NCBI GenBank assembly: GCA_905215225.1
Contig: CAJMPM010000087.1
Location: forward strand, 1-6,468
DNA from: an uncultured bacterium
GTDB taxonomy: Bacteria; Actinomycetota; Coriobacteriia; Coriobacteriales; Coriobacteriaceae
DNA: 6,468 nucleotides
Reading direction: 5' to 3'
Every line of letters begins with the position of its first letter. Position 1 is the stretch's first letter. Under the pieces are notes generated by a model. The model saw only the letters and a program-made list of their open reading frames with translations. It had not been told where the DNA came from and did no database searches. A program made the translations under genes and the position numbers. Shown piece after piece: positions 5,420 to 6,468 of the stretch.

Positions 5420-6319
5420 ATGATTGTCGAGAACCATGCGCTGCGGGGCGAGGAACCGACCGAGGAATATCCGGCGACGTTTACGTATTTGGGTGCCGAG
5501 CCGCTGCCCGATAAACCGAATGGCCGCCGCCCTGCCGTGATTATCTGCGGCGGAGGTGCGTTTACGCATATCGCCCCGCATGAACAGGATCCCGTGGCGT
5601 TTGCGTTTTTGGATCACGGTTACCAGGCCTTTGTGCTCGACTATGTGACGAGTGGCACGGGTGACGTGAGCTTTCCGCACCCCCAGGCAGATCTTGCCAA
5701 GATGGTCGCCACGGTTCGTGCGAATGCCGACGAGTGGCATGTCGATCCCAAGCGCGTGTGCGTTGTGGGCTTTTCTGCGGGCGGTATGATCTGCGCCTCG
5801 CTGGCGACACAGTGGAAGACCGGTCCCTTCGCGGGCCTGGCAGGGGCGCGTCCGGACGACATTCGTCCCGATGCCGTGGTGCTGGGCTATCCGCTGCTCG
5901 ACTTTGCCTATGTGCGCGACATGCAGACGCGCGATCCGCGCATTGACTTGCGTGTGCCCAAGACGGGCGGCAAGACGGGGCGCGATCTGCTCAACGACTA
6001 CCTGTCGATGGTGACGGGTGGCGAGGCAACTGACGAGCACCTGGCCGATATCTGCCCCTCCACACATGTTTCGCGCCAGATGCCGCCGACCTTTGTGTGG
6101 GGCGTGTCCGACGACAAGACGGCGCCGATCGCGCAGGTCTACCCGTTTGCGCAGCGCATGGCCGAGGAGGGCGTTGCATGCGAGATGCACGTCTTCGACC
6201 AGGGTGGTCACGGCCTTTCGCTCGGCAACGCCAACACCGCGGTCGACAACGAGGACAAGCAGGTGGCGGTCCGCCCTTGGATTCGCCTAGCCTTCCGCTT
6301 CCTGGAGCGCCATCTGTAA
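5420..6319 (+). CDS. Alpha/beta-hydrolase fold esterase (COG0657-like)
   Basis: Probable soluble carboxylesterase or deacetylase, 299 residues, with no signal peptide. The catalytic machinery is intact. The oxyanion-hole segment is AVIICGGGAF (39-48), with CGGG in place of the common HGGG. The nucleophile elbow is GFSAGG with Ser119, the acid is Asp231 or Asp232 in WGVSDDKTAP, and the base is His264 in QGGHGLSL. The layout resembles cytoplasmic esterases that deacetylate sugars or oligosaccharides (acetylxylan-esterase or BD-FAE-like), but substrate cannot be decided from sequence. The reading frame is open 113 codons upstream, but that part overlaps the divergent EIIA gene. The ATG at 5420 has AAGGGAG at 5408-5414 and begins where the recognisable protein starts. 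It is divergent from EIIA with a 244-base control region between them. Downstream, GGGC/GCCC (6326-6339) forms only a weak hairpin, so no firm terminator was found before the element at the right edge. Confidence 0.88.
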   Translation: MIVENHALRGEEPTEEYPATFTYLGAEPLPDKPNGRRPAVIICGGGAFTHIAPHEQDPVAFAFLDHGYQAFVLDYVTSGTGDVSFPHPQADLAKMVATVRANADEWHVDPKRVCVVGFSAGGMICASLATQWKTGPFAGLAGARPDDIRPDAVVLGYPLLDFAYVRDMQTRDPRIDLRVPKTGGKTGRDLLNDYLSMVTGGEATDEHLADICPSTHVSRQMPPTFVWGVSDDKTAPIAQVYPFAQRMAEEGVACEMHVFDQGGHGLSLGNANTAVDNEDKQVAVRPWIRLAFRFLERHL

Positions 6320-6411
6320 GAGGACGGGCATCCCAGCCCTTCAATAACTTGCGGTGAAATAGTTCCGATCTGGGGCATCAACCAGCCCATCGGGGGTGCG
6401 GACAGAAAGTT

Positions 6412-6428
6412 GGACCGCGGGGCGGTCC
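6412..6428 (+). repeat. Stem-loop just before the transposase start
   Basis: GGACCGC (6412-6418) and GCGGTCC (6422-6428) are perfect complements around a GGG loop. The hairpin ends five bases before the ribosome site GGAGG (6434-6438) of the next gene. It could damp translation of transcripts entering from outside the element. Confidence 0.5.
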
Positions 6429-6443
6429 GGACTGGAGGTTCGC

Positions 6444-6468
6444 ATGTACAGCAGGGAGAAGGTCGAGC
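6444..6468 (+). CDS. Start of a probable IS transposase gene (orfA-like), 5' fragment only
   Basis: Only eight codons are visible, MYSREKVE, running off the right edge. The ATG has GGAGG at 6434-6438 with a 5-base gap. The opening 'MYS-' and charged residues resemble the first HTH-bearing orf of IS3-family elements, and the terminal-repeat-like sequence upstream agrees. With eight residues the identity is a guess from context. Confidence 0.4.

Larger units (their letters stand above)
6397..6468 (+). mobile_element. Probable left end of an insertion sequence (IS3-like), truncated by window edge
   Basis: TGCGGACAGAAAGTTGGACC (6397-6416) resembles the terminal repeats of IS3-type elements, where an AAAGTTGGAC-like stretch precedes the first transposase gene by a few dozen bases. 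A short gene with a strong ribosome site starts 47 bases further in. The right end and any target duplication are outside the window. Element class is a recollection of general patterns, not a match to a named IS. Confidence 0.45.

Noticed and set aside
5312..6211. Minus-strand open frame (299 codons) opposite the esterase
   Set aside because: Antisense to an intact alpha/beta hydrolase with complete triad; His/Arg-rich composition typical of a shadow frame.

Overview
The window looks like a moderately GC-rich, Gram-positive-type chromosome with strong GGAGG ribosome binding sites, compact genes and clear hairpin terminators. Gene content and style fit a gut actinobacterium of the Coriobacteriia (Collinsella-like). 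That placement is inference from overall resemblance; nothing in the window proves it. Apart from the right end it is ordinary chromosome: five genes on the minus strand, one esterase-like gene on the plus strand, and what looks like the start of an insertion sequence at the right border.

Layout, left to right. (1) 1-1824, minus strand: the first two genes of an ABC importer of the COG2984/COG4120 (TrpX/TrpY-like) family. The lipoprotein substrate-binding gene (844-1824) comes first, followed after a 204-base hairpin-rich gap by the permease (639 to beyond base 1); the ATPase is expected off the left edge. A candidate promoter at 1888-1915 is followed by a hexameric inverted repeat at the predicted transcription start. 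(2) 1983-2768, minus: a WYL-domain transcriptional regulator. Its upstream gap (2769-3026) holds an 11-base tandem repeat nested inside an 11-base inverted repeat. (3) 3027-4430, minus: asnS, asparaginyl-tRNA synthetase, a single-gene unit with its own extended -10 promoter and a 14-bp-stem terminator. (4) 4612-5175, minus: a stand-alone glucose-type PTS EIIA protein with its own strong terminator. (5) 5176-5419: a divergent control region with a perfect GAAACGTTTC palindrome typical of LacI-family operators and further inverted repeats. (6) 5420-6319, plus: an alpha/beta-hydrolase esterase with an intact catalytic triad. (7) About 6397-6468: the putative left end of an insertion sequence, with the first eight codons of a probable transposase gene.

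The genes do not form one system. The ABC importer, the WYL regulator, asnS and the EIIA/esterase pair are separate transcription units, which are well delimited around asnS and EIIA. The most useful second looks are regulatory: the LacI-type palindrome between EIIA and the esterase, the hairpin gap between the binding protein and permease genes, and the nested repeats upstream of the WYL gene. I found no CRISPR array, tRNA, rRNA, riboswitch or phage gene, and no convincing unknown multi-gene system.
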